Shown here: one piece after another, positions 24,757-34,528 of the stretch | Numbering within the stretch: the stretch's first letter is position 1 | How the letters are laid out: each line of letters starts with the position of its first letter | Assembly (NCBI GenBank): GCA_037441125.1 | Contig: JBBIST010000001.1 | Location: forward strand, 62,001 to 126,000 | Length of the DNA: 64,000 bases | Direction of reading: 5' to 3' | Origin: JALHMQ01 sp037441125 | Lineage (GTDB): Bacteria; Pseudomonadota; Gammaproteobacteria; Burkholderiales; Burkholderiaceae_F | Made by a program: the position numbers and the translations under genes | The notes under the pieces: model-generated | Seen by the model: the letters and a program-made list of their open reading frames with translations, nothing else | Database searches by the model: none | Told to the model about the DNA's origin: nothing

Positions 24757-26058
24757 TCAGGCGGCGGCGCGCACGGCGTCCGCGAAGTGCGCCGTCTGTT
24801 CGGCGCGCAACCGGTCGCACAGTCGCCCGGCGGGCAGTTCGACGTCGCGATAGCTGATCGGCTGGTCCTTGGCGATGTCGTGCTTCAACCGGCAATCGAC
24901 CGAAAGCGCCATCGGCAGGTAGTCGCCGCGGCGGCAGTTCTCGTAGGTATCGATCAGGCCGTAGCAGGTGAAACCGCCCATGCCGTCCAATGTCTCGCCG
25001 GCCCGCAGGTCGCGTTTGGCCACGGCGATCGTGTCGCACACGGGCGCGCCGCGCGGCGTCAGCGTCGGATCGCGAAAGAGTACAGCCCGCGCCACCGAGT
25101 GCGGCAACTGCATGTGCGGCAGGTGATACGGCGTGTAGAACATGTACAGCGGGCCGTCGCCGAACTTGAAGTAGCTCATGTATTGCTTCTTGATCGGATG
25201 GTCGTTGTAGGCCATCACGAAAGCGCCGGTATGCGGTTCCGCGCCGAGCACGAAATCGACCAGACCGCCGTTCTTGAAATCGCCAACACCGAACTTGGTG
25301 AGCAACTCCTTGACGTGCGCGCATGTATGACCGTACATGCCGCGCACCGCCGGGACGAAGCCGGCGGCGTTGCCCATGATCGCCGACTCCAGGGCCAGCT
25401 TAGAGCCGTCGGCAAAGGAGGCCACCATCGCCGCTTTCTGCTTGTGGCGCTCCGCGAACTCACGCTGCGTCTCCGGGTTGCGGTAGCGGTTCAGGAAACC
25501 CTTGATCTGCCCCATCAGCACAGGCCGGTATCCCATGCTGTCGACGAAGCGGAACAGGTTCATGGCCACGCCCGGTTCGTCGCCGTCGGTGTACGTGTAC
25601 ACGACGCCGGCGCGGTCCGCGTGAACCTTCAGTATCGGACCCACGGACGCATCAACCTCCGCGTTCATCAGGACGACGTGTTTTCCGTTCTCGATCGCCT
25701 CCAGCGCAACGCGGGCGCCGAACTCCACGTCGCCGGTCGTCTCGATCACTGCTTCCACCGCCCCAGCCTGGCATAGCAGCGTCGGATCGTCGGTCACCGC
25801 GTAGCGGCCGCGCGCGATGGCCTGTTCAAGTGCGGCAACGGTACTCACGCGTTCAAACTCGGCGACGCCGGCATCGCGGTATGCGCGCTCCGCCTGCGTC
25901 GTGGTTCGGTTCGAAATCGCGACCAGTCGCATACCGGGCATCGCGGTCAGGATCTGCAGCGCGATACCGCGCGCCATGTACCCGGCGCCGACCATCGCGA
26001 CGCGCACCGGGTTGCTCTGCTCGAGGCGCCGCGCGAGCGCCGTGTCAACGATGATCAT
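24757..26058 (-). CDS. NAD(P)-binding oxidoreductase with C-terminal SAF domain
   Basis: This 433-residue homoserine-dehydrogenase-like Rossmann protein has VAMVGAGYMARGIALQI (dinucleotide fold, ~ residues 18-34) and ETTGDVEFG...NGKHVVLMNAEVD. The C-terminus has an SAF-type domain (AKRDLRAGETLDGMGGFTCYG, ~ 345-365). Proteins with this layout occur next to sugar-modification genes. Its start overlaps the epimerase-like stop by 4 bp. It probably oxidises or reduces a sugar-derived ketone; the substrate is unknown. Confidence 0.78.
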   Translation of the reverse strand: MIIVDTALARRLEQSNPVRVAMVGAGYMARGIALQILTAMPGMRLVAISNRTTTQAERAYRDAGVAEFERVSTVAALEQAIARGRYAVTDDPTLLCQAGAVEAVIETTGDVEFGARVALEAIENGKHVVLMNAEVDASVGPILKVHADRAGVVYTYTDGDEPGVAMNLFRFVDSMGYRPVLMGQIKGFLNRYRNPETQREFAERHKQKAAMVASFADGSKLALESAIMGNAAGFVPAVRGMYGHTCAHVKELLTKFGVGDFKNGGLVDFVLGAEPHTGAFVMAYNDHPIKKQYMSYFKFGDGPLYMFYTPYHLPHMQLPHSVARAVLFRDPTLTPRGAPVCDTIAVAKRDLRAGETLDGMGGFTCYGLIDTYENCRRGDYLPMALSVDCRLKHDIAKDQPISYRDVELPAGRLCDRLRAEQTAHFADAVRAAA

Positions 26059-26612
26059 GTGGGGCTCCTTACTGAAGCGACGGCGGCGCCGAAGTCGGGC
26101 CAGTTGCGGTCCGCTTGCGAAATTACGCGCACGGGTGCCGGCCAGTGTATGTCAAACGCAGGGTCGTCGTAGCGAACGCCGCGCGCAGACGCCGGCGCGT
26201 AAGCGTGCGAAGTGAAGTAAACCAACTCGGTATTGTCGACGAGGGTCAGGTAGCCGTGCGCGCAACCCTGCGGGACGTAGAGCAGCGTGTCCGAATCCGC
26301 GCGCAACTCGGCGCCGGCCCAGCACCTGAACGTGGTGGATTCCGGTCGCAGATCGACCGCGACGTCGTACACTGCGCCACGCACACAGCGCACGACCTTC
26401 ACTTCACCGTGAGGTGGCTCCTGGTAGTGAAGGCCGCGCAGCGTTCCGGCCCGCGGACTGAAGCCGGTGTTTACCTGCACGAATCGCCCCTGCAGTCCTT
26501 GCTGCGCGAGCTCGTGCTCGCACAGCATGCGGGCGAAGTAGCCGCGCTCGTCGCGCCGCGGCTCCATCTCCAGCAGGAATGCGCCCGCGACGGCAAGCTG
26601 GACAAACCGCAC
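26055..26612 (-). CDS. dTDP-4-dehydrorhamnose 3,5-epimerase-like cupin (RfbC family)
   Basis: This 185-residue RmlC-type jelly-roll has RGYFARMLCEHE, the conserved N-T-G-F-S-P...GTLRGLHYQ stretch with the catalytic His, VRCVRGAVYDVAVDLR and LYVPQGCAHGYLTL. It epimerises C3 and/or C5 of a 4-keto nucleotide sugar. No rmlA/B/D accompanies it, so the partner sugar is probably the CDP- or UDP-linked intermediate made by neighbours (inference). Confidence 0.85.
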   Translation of the reverse strand: MRFVQLAVAGAFLLEMEPRRDERGYFARMLCEHELAQQGLQGRFVQVNTGFSPRAGTLRGLHYQEPPHGEVKVVRCVRGAVYDVAVDLRPESTTFRCWAGAELRADSDTLLYVPQGCAHGYLTLVDNTELVYFTSHAYAPASARGVRYDDPAFDIHWPAPVRVISQADRNWPDFGAAVASVRSPT

Positions 26613-26924
26613 GCTTTCCTCCTAACGACAGTCGACCGCATGGTACGCGTGGGGGCGCACGCTCGCTACGGCCGCATCGTGCTCATGCGGACAGCCGCCC
26701 GACATTGTTGTACTTCGCCACGCTGCCGGCGCCACCGGCCGCCGCCTGATCGGTGCACACGGGTTACCCACCGCGCCACGCGCGACTGGTCTGTTACAGG
26801 CGGGCGGCGGCGCCGTGGACAACCCTGCGGCTACCGACTTCAACCCGCAGCTGATCCACAGAACTCGGCTCAACTCGCATTCAAGCGAGCGGAGCCACTT
26901 CTGGAAGACGATGTCGGACACAAG
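26613..26924. other. 312-bp intergenic region
   Basis: No supportable gene. It lies between the pyruvyltransferase and the RfbC-like gene, both on the minus strand, so it may carry a promoter for the RfbC/SAF pair. No motif stood out. Confidence 0.45.
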
Positions 26925-28325
26925 CTAGTCGCGGGGCTCGCCGCTCGCCAGCGACCAGCCCTGCTGTGCGAAGATGTAACGATACTGAGAATGAACCTCG
27001 TCGCGCAGCCTAGGCACAGTTGCGTCGATCTTTGCGCAGCATTCGCCGTAGTTCTCGACGAGGTAACCAAATTTGAGCCAAAGTGCGTCGGCGTCGATCT
27101 CATCGACCGAAAGTCCCAAGCGCATAAGATCGAACGGTTCGAGCAGGCGATCGTTCTTGCGCGGCTGGTACGAGATGCTCAGCACGGGACGCGACGACAC
27201 CAGCGACAGGAGCACGCCGTGGAAGCGCGTGGCAACGTTCGCATCGGTCTCGCGGATGCAGCGCAATAGATCGTCGAAGCTGGTGACGTCTTGCACCCGA
27301 ACGCGGCTGGCGGCGGCCGGGCTGAGACGCGAGCAGAGGTCGTCGATCGCTACAGGATCGCTGCGGGTCTGGCTCGCAAACATGACGATCTCGTATCCAC
27401 AGGTAGCCAACCGCTCGCAGAACACGGCCAGTGTATCGATGTAGCGCGTGTAGTGCTCGGCACTGGCCTCCGGGTCGATTCCGGGTCGACGATAGGCCAT
27501 TGGACTGACACCGATTACACGCGGGCGAAGGGGCCGCTCGCCCGAGGGCGGAGGAGCGAGCCCAAACGCGAGATCCGGTACGAGCCGAATCTCTCGATCA
27601 ACGCCAAAGCCGCGCACGAGCTCGATAGTGTCCGGATCGCGCAGGCTAAGGTAGCTTGCCGACGACAGCGTGCTGCGCAGCAACTTGGCGCTGGTCGAGT
27701 TGACCGGCCGGCCGCCGACGCTGACAACGAGCAGCGGCTTGCCGGCCAACCGGCATGCCCAGGACCAGCTCGCCAAGGTCAGCGGATGACCCAGTTGGCC
27801 GCCCCAGTGATCGAAGATCTGTCCGCCTCCCAGCACGATCAAGCCGTCAAGCGACTTTGCCGTGCGTAGTTGCGCCGGAAAGCGCGCCGCTGCGTGTGCG
27901 AGCGTCGCCAAAAGGAGCCTCGCCGCGACCAGTGCAGACCAGACCAACGGCAGCGCCACTCTTAGCTTTGCCTTCCATCGGCTGCCCACGCCGGCCGATG
28001 GCGGATGCTGAGGAATTACCGGGCTAGGTATCGAGTCGTGTGGGCGGCTGCCGGCGCTTGGTGGCACAGGGCGCGCGCCGTAGTCGACTGCCTCGACGGC
28101 GAAGCTGCGCTCGACTGCCTCCGGGCGCGTGCTCAACGCGAGAACGCGCGTCGTCGGCGCCTCGCGACGCACCCATTGCAGGAAAGATGTGAGCAGCGAA
28201 TCGTCACCGAGGTTGGCGTTGCCGTAAGTGCCGATGACCGCCAGCCGCGGCGATGCCTCGACGGCGCGCGGGGTCGCAGGTACGGCGTCTCTATCTGGCG
28301 ATGTTGGTCGGTCGCGATGCATCAT
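26925..28325 (-). CDS. Polysaccharide pyruvyl transferase family protein
   Basis: I use the ATG at 28325 (MMHRDRPTSPD...), which overlaps the flippase stop as ATGA, giving 466 residues; the upstream part of the frame is antisense to the flippase. LAVIGTYGNANLGDDSLL is the family's N-terminal GT-B-like signature, and LIVLGGGQIFDHWGGQLGHPL and GVSPMAYRRPGID follow. Members (CsaB/WcaK type) add pyruvate ketals to sugars, or act as nucleotide-sugar transferases. It is probably cytoplasmic and works on the repeat unit. Confidence 0.82.
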   Translation of the reverse strand: MMHRDRPTSPDRDAVPATPRAVEASPRLAVIGTYGNANLGDDSLLTSFLQWVRREAPTTRVLALSTRPEAVERSFAVEAVDYGARPVPPSAGSRPHDSIPSPVIPQHPPSAGVGSRWKAKLRVALPLVWSALVAARLLLATLAHAAARFPAQLRTAKSLDGLIVLGGGQIFDHWGGQLGHPLTLASWSWACRLAGKPLLVVSVGGRPVNSTSAKLLRSTLSSASYLSLRDPDTIELVRGFGVDREIRLVPDLAFGLAPPPSGERPLRPRVIGVSPMAYRRPGIDPEASAEHYTRYIDTLAVFCERLATCGYEIVMFASQTRSDPVAIDDLCSRLSPAAASRVRVQDVTSFDDLLRCIRETDANVATRFHGVLLSLVSSRPVLSISYQPRKNDRLLEPFDLMRLGLSVDEIDADALWLKFGYLVENYGECCAKIDATVPRLRDEVHSQYRYIFAQQGWSLASGEPRD

Positions 28326-29776
28326 GACTCCGTTCGAACCATCGTGAAACGGGCGCGCAGGTAGCGCAGGACGGTCAACTCGGCTCCCGCCGGACGACCT
28401 TGGATGAGCCAAAGCGCGGCAAGGACAACGACGTAGGAGCCGACGCCGAGCGCAACCGCGGAAAGCAACGCGAGCGCGCCACCGGTGGCCGCGACGCGCT
28501 CGACGAACGCTGCTACCAGCAGGTGCATCATCACCGACGCGGTCACGGGTCGAACTAAGACGGCCAGGCAACTCGGCAACGACAGCCGAAGCTGCGGCAG
28601 CAGCACCGCGAAGCTTACTGGCAGCAGGACAACGCTGACCGCTAGGACGCCGTAGGCAACGCCCTGCAGGCCCCACCACACCCCTGCCAATGGCAAGGCT
28701 GCGATGAGCAGAACGGCGTGCGACGCGCTGAGAGCGGTCGCGATCCAGGGCTTGCCGATCGCCAGAAAGATCGGGAAGCCGTTGCTTACGAGCACTTGCA
28801 CGGCGCCCACCCAGGCGAGCGTCTGCACCACTTCGATCGCTTGCGACCAGTTCGGCCCCAGCAGAACCGGAACGACTAGCGGCGCGACGGCGGCGATTCC
28901 CAGCGCGGCCGGCAGACCGACAACGGCCACCAGACCGAGCACTGCCAGGTACCCGGTTCGCAGGCGGTCAAGGTCGTGCGTCATCTGCGCGTAGCCCGGC
29001 AGGACGGCGCGATTGATCGGCGCCACCAGTTCCGAGGTTGGCAGGGTGGCGATCTCGGCGCCGACACTGAATGCGCCGAGACCGCTCGGTCCCGCGACCC
29101 GACCGACGACGATGTCGGCGTAGCGAAATCGAAAGTAGTCGAGCAGGTTCTTCAGCAGTAGCCACTTCGAGAACGCAAACAGCTCGCGCCAGCAACTTAG
29201 GGTCAGCCGCGGGCGATGGTCGTGCAGCGCATAGCTCAAGACCACTCCGGCCAGCGTGCCCGCAGCCATGCCGGCGAGCAGCGCCCGGTAGTCGGCGAAC
29301 ACGAACGCGAGCGGGATCGCGGTGCAGAACATGGCCACCTTCTTGCCGGCAATGAACACGAAGGCGCGCCTGAATCGAAATTCCCTTTCCAGCGCGAGGA
29401 CGCCCACGTTCTCCAGCCCGCGCACGAACGCCAGCAGGGCGAGCAGCGCCATGATCGGCACCAGGCGCACTTCGTCGAAAAACCGCACCGCGGGCGCGAT
29501 CGCGAGCAGGAGCCCGGCGCCGACGAACAGTCCCAGCAGCGCGTGCAGGGTCCAGGTCGTGTCGAAATGCGCTCGGGTCGCGTTCGGGTGCCGGATCAGA
29601 GCCGCGTCGAAGCCAAACGAGCTGACCGCTTCCAGCAGAGCGGCGATTGCGGTCGCCATGGCAATCAGGCCGAAGTCCTCGGGCACCAGCAGGCGCGCGA
29701 GAACGAGCGTGCTCAGCAGTCCCAGTCCCCGATCGAGCAGGCGCGCACCGATCATCCAGCCGGCGCCGACCGCCAT
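28322..29776 (-). CDS. Wzx-type lipopolysaccharide/polysaccharide flippase
   Basis: The ATG at 29776 (MAVGAGWMIGARLLDRGLGLLSTLVLARLLVPEDFG) gives 484 residues with about 12-14 hydrophobic segments, the MATE/Wzx (RfbX, Polysacc_synt) start and ARLLVPEDFGL motif. The frame is open further upstream but lacks membrane character and overlaps the GT2. It would flip undecaprenyl-linked repeat units to the periplasm. It follows the GT2 by 83 bp. A near-cognate start slightly upstream cannot be excluded. Confidence 0.85.
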   Translation of the reverse strand: MAVGAGWMIGARLLDRGLGLLSTLVLARLLVPEDFGLIAMATAIAALLEAVSSFGFDAALIRHPNATRAHFDTTWTLHALLGLFVGAGLLLAIAPAVRFFDEVRLVPIMALLALLAFVRGLENVGVLALEREFRFRRAFVFIAGKKVAMFCTAIPLAFVFADYRALLAGMAAGTLAGVVLSYALHDHRPRLTLSCWRELFAFSKWLLLKNLLDYFRFRYADIVVGRVAGPSGLGAFSVGAEIATLPTSELVAPINRAVLPGYAQMTHDLDRLRTGYLAVLGLVAVVGLPAALGIAAVAPLVVPVLLGPNWSQAIEVVQTLAWVGAVQVLVSNGFPIFLAIGKPWIATALSASHAVLLIAALPLAGVWWGLQGVAYGVLAVSVVLLPVSFAVLLPQLRLSLPSCLAVLVRPVTASVMMHLLVAAFVERVAATGGALALLSAVALGVGSYVVVLAALWLIQGRPAGAELTVLRYLRARFTMVRTES

Positions 29777-29859
29777 GCGCGCGCCAAGCCCCGGCGCAGC
29801 GTCGGCCGAAAGGCCCGGCCCAGGGCTGGGCCGGACCGCCGCGGGGCGCGTCGGCGCGC

Positions 29860-30789
29860 TCAGCCTCGGCCTCTTTCCGCTGCGGCCGGCATGCGCATCG
29901 CCGCGAGGAACTCGGCGGCAATGTCTGCTCGCTGCCACCAGGCCATGCGCAGGACCAGCCCCAGGAGGCGCACCTTCTCGCTGAGCCTCAGGGGCGCACG
30001 CAGGATCGCGCGTGCGTTCTCGACGCGATGGCGCCGGGCGAACGCGGCCGCCCCGGCTTTGCGCTTGGCGCCGGGCGTGTAGAACGCGTGGATCCTTTCG
30101 GCCGACATGTGCGACGAGTAGGCGTCCGCATGGATGCGGCGGAAAAACAGCAGCGCGTCGACTTCGATGAAACGCCCGTACAGCGCGAGCTCGGCCAGCA
30201 GCGTGTTGTCCGATCCGGCAAACGCGCCGAGCCGGCGCGTGCGCCCGAGCACCTCGCTGCGCATCAGGCCGTAGACCGCGTGGCACTGCGGGTCCTGCTG
30301 CGAGACCGCCCGGAATCGGTCGACCGGCGAATCGTGCTCAAGCGCCTGGCGCTCGAGGTAGGGGCCAAGGGCTTCGCCGTCGGCACCGACGAAAGCGGCG
30401 CGGCCGCAGGCGAGCACCGCCCGCGGCTGCGCCTCGAGAGCTAGCCGACAGTCGTGCAATGCGGTGGGCGCGATGTAATCGTCGGCCGACAGCCAACGGA
30501 AGTAGCGGCCGGCGGACAGCTCGAAAACGCGGCAGAAGTTGGTTGCGGCGCCGAGATTGACCTCATTACGGTAGTAGCGGATCCGGCGGTCCCGCTCGGC
30601 ATACTCGCGGCAGATCGCCTCCGTCGCGTCGGTCGAGGCGTTGTCGCAGACGACGATCTCGAAGTCGGAGTACGTCTGTGCCAGGACAGACTCCAGGGCG
30701 ACGCGCAGAAAGCGTGCGCCGTTGAACACCGGCACGCCGACGCTGATCTCGGGTTCGACGTGTACTTGCGGGACCAGCGATCTCATCAT
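29860..30789 (-). CDS. Family 2 glycosyltransferase
   Basis: This 309-residue GT-A enzyme has ISVGVPVFNGARFLRVALESVLAQ, VCDNASTDAT and the acidic SADDYIAP metal site. It would transfer a sugar to the lipid-linked repeat unit. Its first codons overlap the stop of a 66-residue frame (ATGATG arrangement), so translation may be coupled to it. Confidence 0.85.
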   Translation of the reverse strand: MMRSLVPQVHVEPEISVGVPVFNGARFLRVALESVLAQTYSDFEIVVCDNASTDATEAICREYAERDRRIRYYRNEVNLGAATNFCRVFELSAGRYFRWLSADDYIAPTALHDCRLALEAQPRAVLACGRAAFVGADGEALGPYLERQALEHDSPVDRFRAVSQQDPQCHAVYGLMRSEVLGRTRRLGAFAGSDNTLLAELALYGRFIEVDALLFFRRIHADAYSSHMSAERIHAFYTPGAKRKAGAAAFARRHRVENARAILRAPLRLSEKVRLLGLVLRMAWWQRADIAAEFLAAMRMPAAAERGRG

Positions 30790-30986
30790 CGGTACAGCCC
30801 TTGACGTTCAAGCTGCTGCTCGCCGTAGCAATGCAGTTTGCGGTAAGGCAGGTCGTGTTCGAGCAGCGGTACGCAAGAGTGAACTGCCAGCCAGGAGATC
30901 GCGGCGATCTCAACATCTTCGCCGCGGGCGCCGATGCACCAGACGTTCAATGGCGCTCCGGTGTCTTGCAAGTCTGACTGCACCAT
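30786..30986 (-). CDS. Small hypothetical protein (66 aa), translationally coupled to GT2
   Basis: The frame starts MVQSDLQDTGAPLNVWCIGARGED and ends ...EQQLERQGLYR, its stop overlapping the next start. No domain or signal is recognised. It sits between the RfbF-like gene and the glycosyltransferase. It may be the remnant of a deleted gene that kept the coupling site. Confidence 0.4.
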   Translation of the reverse strand: MVQSDLQDTGAPLNVWCIGARGEDVEIAAISWLAVHSCVPLLEHDLPYRKLHCYGEQQLERQGLYR

Positions 30987-31018
30987 GGTCGCGAGGGCGA
31001 TCTCGGTCGCGGATCAGG

Positions 31019-31813
31019 TCATGTGGGATAGCCGGCGGACTTGTTCCAGACCATCCATGGACAGTCGCCGCGCGCTTCCATGCGGTCCAGCCGAATCTTG
31101 TCCTTGAACGTGTCCATCGCTGCCCAGAACCCCGTGTACTTGTAGGCGAACAGCCGGCGCGCGGCGATCAGTCGCGCGAACGGTTCCAGCACCAGCTCCT
31201 CGCCGTCTCGAATGTGATCGAAGATCTCGCTGCGGAGAAAGAAGTAGCCGGCGTTGATCCAGTAGTCGGACTGGCTCACGTCGCGGATCTCGGTGACCGC
31301 GCCGTCAGGCGCGCAGCTCACCGCATGAAAGCTCTGCGAGGGGCGCACGGCGAGAAGGCTGGCAAGCGCGGCGCTGGCGCGCGCCTTGATCAGGTAGTCG
31401 TCGAGCGGCAGGTCGCTCAGCCCGTCCGAGTAGTTGGCGAGAAACGCCTCATCGTCGGCGACGAAGCGCCGCACGCGCATCAGCCGTTGGCCGAGGTTGG
31501 CGTGCATCCCGGTGTCGACGAAGGTGATGCGCCAGTCGTCGACCGAGGGACCGAGCAGCTCGATCCGGCGGCCGCCATCGTAGGCGACGAAGTCGGTCGA
31601 CATCTCGTCGCGGTAATTGAGAAAGTACTCTCGGATCAAGTCGCCGCGATAGCCGAGGCAGAGAATGAAATCCTTGTGCCCGAAGTGCGCGTAGTAGCGC
31701 ATCAGGTGCCAGATGATCGGCCGGTAGCCGACGTTGACCAGCGGCTTGGGGATCGTCTCCGAGTGCTCGCGCAGGCGCGTGCCCAGGCCACCGCAAAAGA
31801 GAACAACTTTCAT
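31019..31813 (-). CDS. Glucose-1-phosphate cytidylyltransferase-like nucleotidyltransferase (RfbF family)
   Basis: The ATG at 31813 overlaps the DUF4910 gene stop as ATGA and begins MKVVLFCGGLGTRLREHSETIPKPLV, the canonical NTP-transferase signature, giving 264 residues as in RfbF (~257). FGHKDFILCLGYRGDLIREYFLNY and NYSDGLSDLPL are RfbF-like rather than RmlA-like. It would make a CDP- (or other NDP-) sugar. The dedicated CDP-glucose 4,6-dehydratase is not visible, so the downstream path is open. Confidence 0.82.
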   Translation of the reverse strand: MKVVLFCGGLGTRLREHSETIPKPLVNVGYRPIIWHLMRYYAHFGHKDFILCLGYRGDLIREYFLNYRDEMSTDFVAYDGGRRIELLGPSVDDWRITFVDTGMHANLGQRLMRVRRFVADDEAFLANYSDGLSDLPLDDYLIKARASAALASLLAVRPSQSFHAVSCAPDGAVTEIRDVSQSDYWINAGYFFLRSEIFDHIRDGEELVLEPFARLIAARRLFAYKYTGFWAAMDTFKDKIRLDRMEARGDCPWMVWNKSAGYPT

Positions 31814-33183
31814 TGTTTCTCCAACTGACCGTGATGAGCGGTACCCGACTGCGCCGACGCCACAGCAGTTTCTTCGATAAGACCAGCCTGCAGCAGCGTG
31901 TCGGCCGCAGTGGCGAGCACCTCCGGCGCGATACCGGAGGCAGCCGCTACGTCGTACAGTCCGTGCGTACCGTCGGCCTGGTTCAGCAGCCACAGAATTG
32001 CCAACTCGAACTCGCGCGGACCGCTGCCTCCCGTTGACCGGAATAGGCCGCGCTTGCCGGGCCGCGGCTCGCAAAACGGCGCAAGGTTGCGGAAGCGGCG
32101 GTTCGAGCCGACGCGCGCCAAGATCGACGCGATCGCCTGCACCGACTCGGCGAGCGAGTCGAGGCGCATGAACTCAAGGTTGTCGGCCGACGAGTGATAC
32201 TCGGCATATTCGCCATTCGGCGTACGCGTCAGCCGGCCGACCGCGAGATCAAACCCCGGCGAGCAAAACTGGCGTTCGTCGTAGCCGTACGGAGAGAAAT
32301 CCACCGTCCGGTGGTGCGCGCCCAAGGCGCGCAGCACGCCGCCGGCGATGAGGTCGATCTCGGTGTTGCCGCGCCGGCTCCTCTTGTAGGTCAGCGGACC
32401 TGCGTCGCCGAGCAGACCGAGCACGAGTCCTCCGCGCAACTGCCGCGCGGCTTCCGTGTTGCGTGCCAGCCAAGCGATAGAACCAAGTGTGGCCGGAGCA
32501 AAGACGATGCGATACGAAAGGCGTGGGCGTGTCCGCAGCAATTCGCGTGCGACGAAGGTCGTTACCGCAATGCCGGAGACGTTGTCGTTGGCGAGCGATG
32601 GATGACAAACGTGCGTGAAGAGCAGAAATTCCTCTTCCGTCTCGCCGCGCACGCGACACTCGGCGTAAGTGAGCGCGCCGGGCGCGAGCTCCGAGTCGAT
32701 GACCACTTCGTATACCCCTTCGGGCAGAGCCTCGAGTTGGCATTGCGTCGGGCAGAAGCCCCAGCGCTCGGCCCAGTAGCTGGTGCGATATGGGATCCAG
32801 TCGGGATGGTCGGGCAGCGTGTAGAGGTGCGGCCGCAGATCGGCGAGCGACAGACGCGCGCGCACCGGCGCCGAGTAGTTCAGCACATGCAGGCTGTGGC
32901 GACGGAAGTCGATCACGCGCCGCCCGTTCGCATCCGCGACGTAGGCGTCGCGGATACTCCACTCGTTCGGGACTTCCCAATCGAATACGGGCGTGGTGCT
33001 CGGCACCTCGGTGCGCTCAAGCGGCACGTGGCGGCCGATCAGATCGAGCGTCGCGCGGGTTCCGTCGCCGGTGATGCTGCGGCAAATCGGAAAGATCTCC
33101 TGCATGAAGCGCTGCGCGCGCTCGGCCAGCGTGCGTGCGCCGACTGGATGCTGCAGGTCGGCGAGGAGATCGTATTGGATCAT
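31810..33183 (-). CDS. DUF4910 aminopeptidase-like protein with winged-helix C-terminus
   Basis: This 457-residue protein matches the DUF4910 family: a M28-peptidase-like fold with FTHVCHPSLANDNVSG (metal ligands H and D) and YHSSADNLEF, then a C-terminal winged-helix-like domain (ILWLLNQADGTHGLYDVAAASGIA). Family members sit in polysaccharide loci next to C-methyltransferases and nucleotidyltransferases; their reaction is not established to my knowledge. It overlaps RfbF-like by 4 bp. Confidence 0.8.
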   Translation of the reverse strand: MIQYDLLADLQHPVGARTLAERAQRFMQEIFPICRSITGDGTRATLDLIGRHVPLERTEVPSTTPVFDWEVPNEWSIRDAYVADANGRRVIDFRRHSLHVLNYSAPVRARLSLADLRPHLYTLPDHPDWIPYRTSYWAERWGFCPTQCQLEALPEGVYEVVIDSELAPGALTYAECRVRGETEEEFLLFTHVCHPSLANDNVSGIAVTTFVARELLRTRPRLSYRIVFAPATLGSIAWLARNTEAARQLRGGLVLGLLGDAGPLTYKRSRRGNTEIDLIAGGVLRALGAHHRTVDFSPYGYDERQFCSPGFDLAVGRLTRTPNGEYAEYHSSADNLEFMRLDSLAESVQAIASILARVGSNRRFRNLAPFCEPRPGKRGLFRSTGGSGPREFELAILWLLNQADGTHGLYDVAAASGIAPEVLATAADTLLQAGLIEETAVASAQSGTAHHGQLEKQ

Positions 33184-33193
33184 GGCGTCGGCT

Positions 33194-34528
33194 CTACCGT
33201 CCGATGCTGGCGTAGCGCGCCACGCTGGCGGGTTCTATGAAGCGGCGGCCGTCGATGAAGAGTGGTGCAGCCTTACGCTGCGCCAGGATGCGCGGCGCGT
33301 CCTTGAACTCCTCCCAGCGCGTGAGAAGAACCACTGCATCGCAGTCGGCGAGCGCATCGGCCATCGAGTCGGCGAAGCGTATCGCCGCTGGCATGACGGC
33401 ACGCGCGCTTTCCTTCGCGACCGGGTCGTAGCCGGTGACACGCGCACCGCGTTGGACCAGTTGCTGCACGATCGGAATCGCGGGCGACTCGCGCGTGTCG
33501 TCGGTGTCTTCCTTGAATGCCAGACCGAGCACGCTGACGCGCAGGTCCTTCAGCGACGGGAAATGGCTTTCAAGCAGCCCGACGATGCGCGCCGGCTGCT
33601 GGAGGTTGGTCTGGATGACCGCATCGAGCAGCGGCATCGGCTGGCCGCGTGCTGCGCCGTGGGCTGAAAGCGCCTTGGTGTCCTTTGGCAGGCAGCTGCC
33701 GCCGTAGCCACAGCCGGCCCAAAGAAACGAGGTGATCGGCGCCTGCACCCGCCGCCCGTCCTCGAGCGTCAGGGTGAGATAGCGTGCGGCGTGCACGCCA
33801 CGCATCACGTCGGCGATGTCGACGCCACCCAGCGCGCTACAGAGATTTCCCATCTCGTTGGAAAACGAGATCAGCGTCGCCAATAGCGAGTTGGAGACGT
33901 ACTTGATCATCTCCGCAGTCTTGTTGTTTGTCTCGAACTGCGGCGTCAGCTTGAACGGTGCGTAGACGCGCCGCTGTACGTCGATGCTGCGCGAGTCCAT
34001 TCCGCCAAGCACGATGCGATCCGGCCGCATGAAGTCGTCGATGGCTACGCCTTCGGTCAGGAACTCTGGATTCATGCCGACGCCGAAGTCGGCACCGGCG
34101 TACTTGCCTGACGCTTCCTCGAGAATCGGGCGCACGACCTCGTCCGTGGTGCCGGGCACCACCGTGCTCTTCACGACCACGACGTGGTAGGCATCCTTTT
34201 CGGCCAACGCCGCGCCGATTTGTCGTGCTGCTTCGCGTACGAAGGTCAGATCGATACGCTCGCCGTCGAACGGTGTCCCGACCGCAATGAAGGTGAGTTC
34301 CGAGCCGAGCACGGCGCGCCGCAGATCGGTGGTGGCCACCAGGCGCTTGCCCACGTGTTTGGCGAGCAGGGGCTGTAGGCCGTTTTCATGGATTGGTGGG
34401 ATGCCGCGGTTGATGCTCTCGACTTTGCCCGCGTCGACGTCGACGCACATGCAGTCGTGGCCGATCTCGGCAAAGCAAACACCGGAGACGAGGCCGACGT
34501 AACCGGTGCCGATGACGGAGATGCGCAT
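33194..34528 (-). CDS. ugd: UDP-glucose 6-dehydrogenase
   Basis: This 444-residue enzyme starts ISVIGTGYVGLVSGVCFAEIGH (NAD site), with VKSTVVPGTTDEVV, NPEFLTEGVAI and the catalytic cysteine in GCGYGGSCLPKD (near residue 275). It converts UDP-glucose to UDP-glucuronate in two NAD-dependent steps. Its ATG shares one base with the SDR stop (TGATG), pairing it with an SDR likely to use the product. Confidence 0.88.
   Translation of the reverse strand: MRISVIGTGYVGLVSGVCFAEIGHDCMCVDVDAGKVESINRGIPPIHENGLQPLLAKHVGKRLVATTDLRRAVLGSELTFIAVGTPFDGERIDLTFVREAARQIGAALAEKDAYHVVVVKSTVVPGTTDEVVRPILEEASGKYAGADFGVGMNPEFLTEGVAIDDFMRPDRIVLGGMDSRSIDVQRRVYAPFKLTPQFETNNKTAEMIKYVSNSLLATLISFSNEMGNLCSALGGVDIADVMRGVHAARYLTLTLEDGRRVQAPITSFLWAGCGYGGSCLPKDTKALSAHGAARGQPMPLLDAVIQTNLQQPARIVGLLESHFPSLKDLRVSVLGLAFKEDTDDTRESPAIPIVQQLVQRGARVTGYDPVAKESARAVMPAAIRFADSMADALADCDAVVLLTRWEEFKDAPRILAQRKAAPLFIDGRRFIEPASVARYASIGR

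Noticed and set aside
28326..28679. N-terminal extension of the pyruvyltransferase frame
   Set aside because: Antisense to nothing functional but inside the flippase gene and lacking family character; the ATGA-coupled start at 28325 is better.
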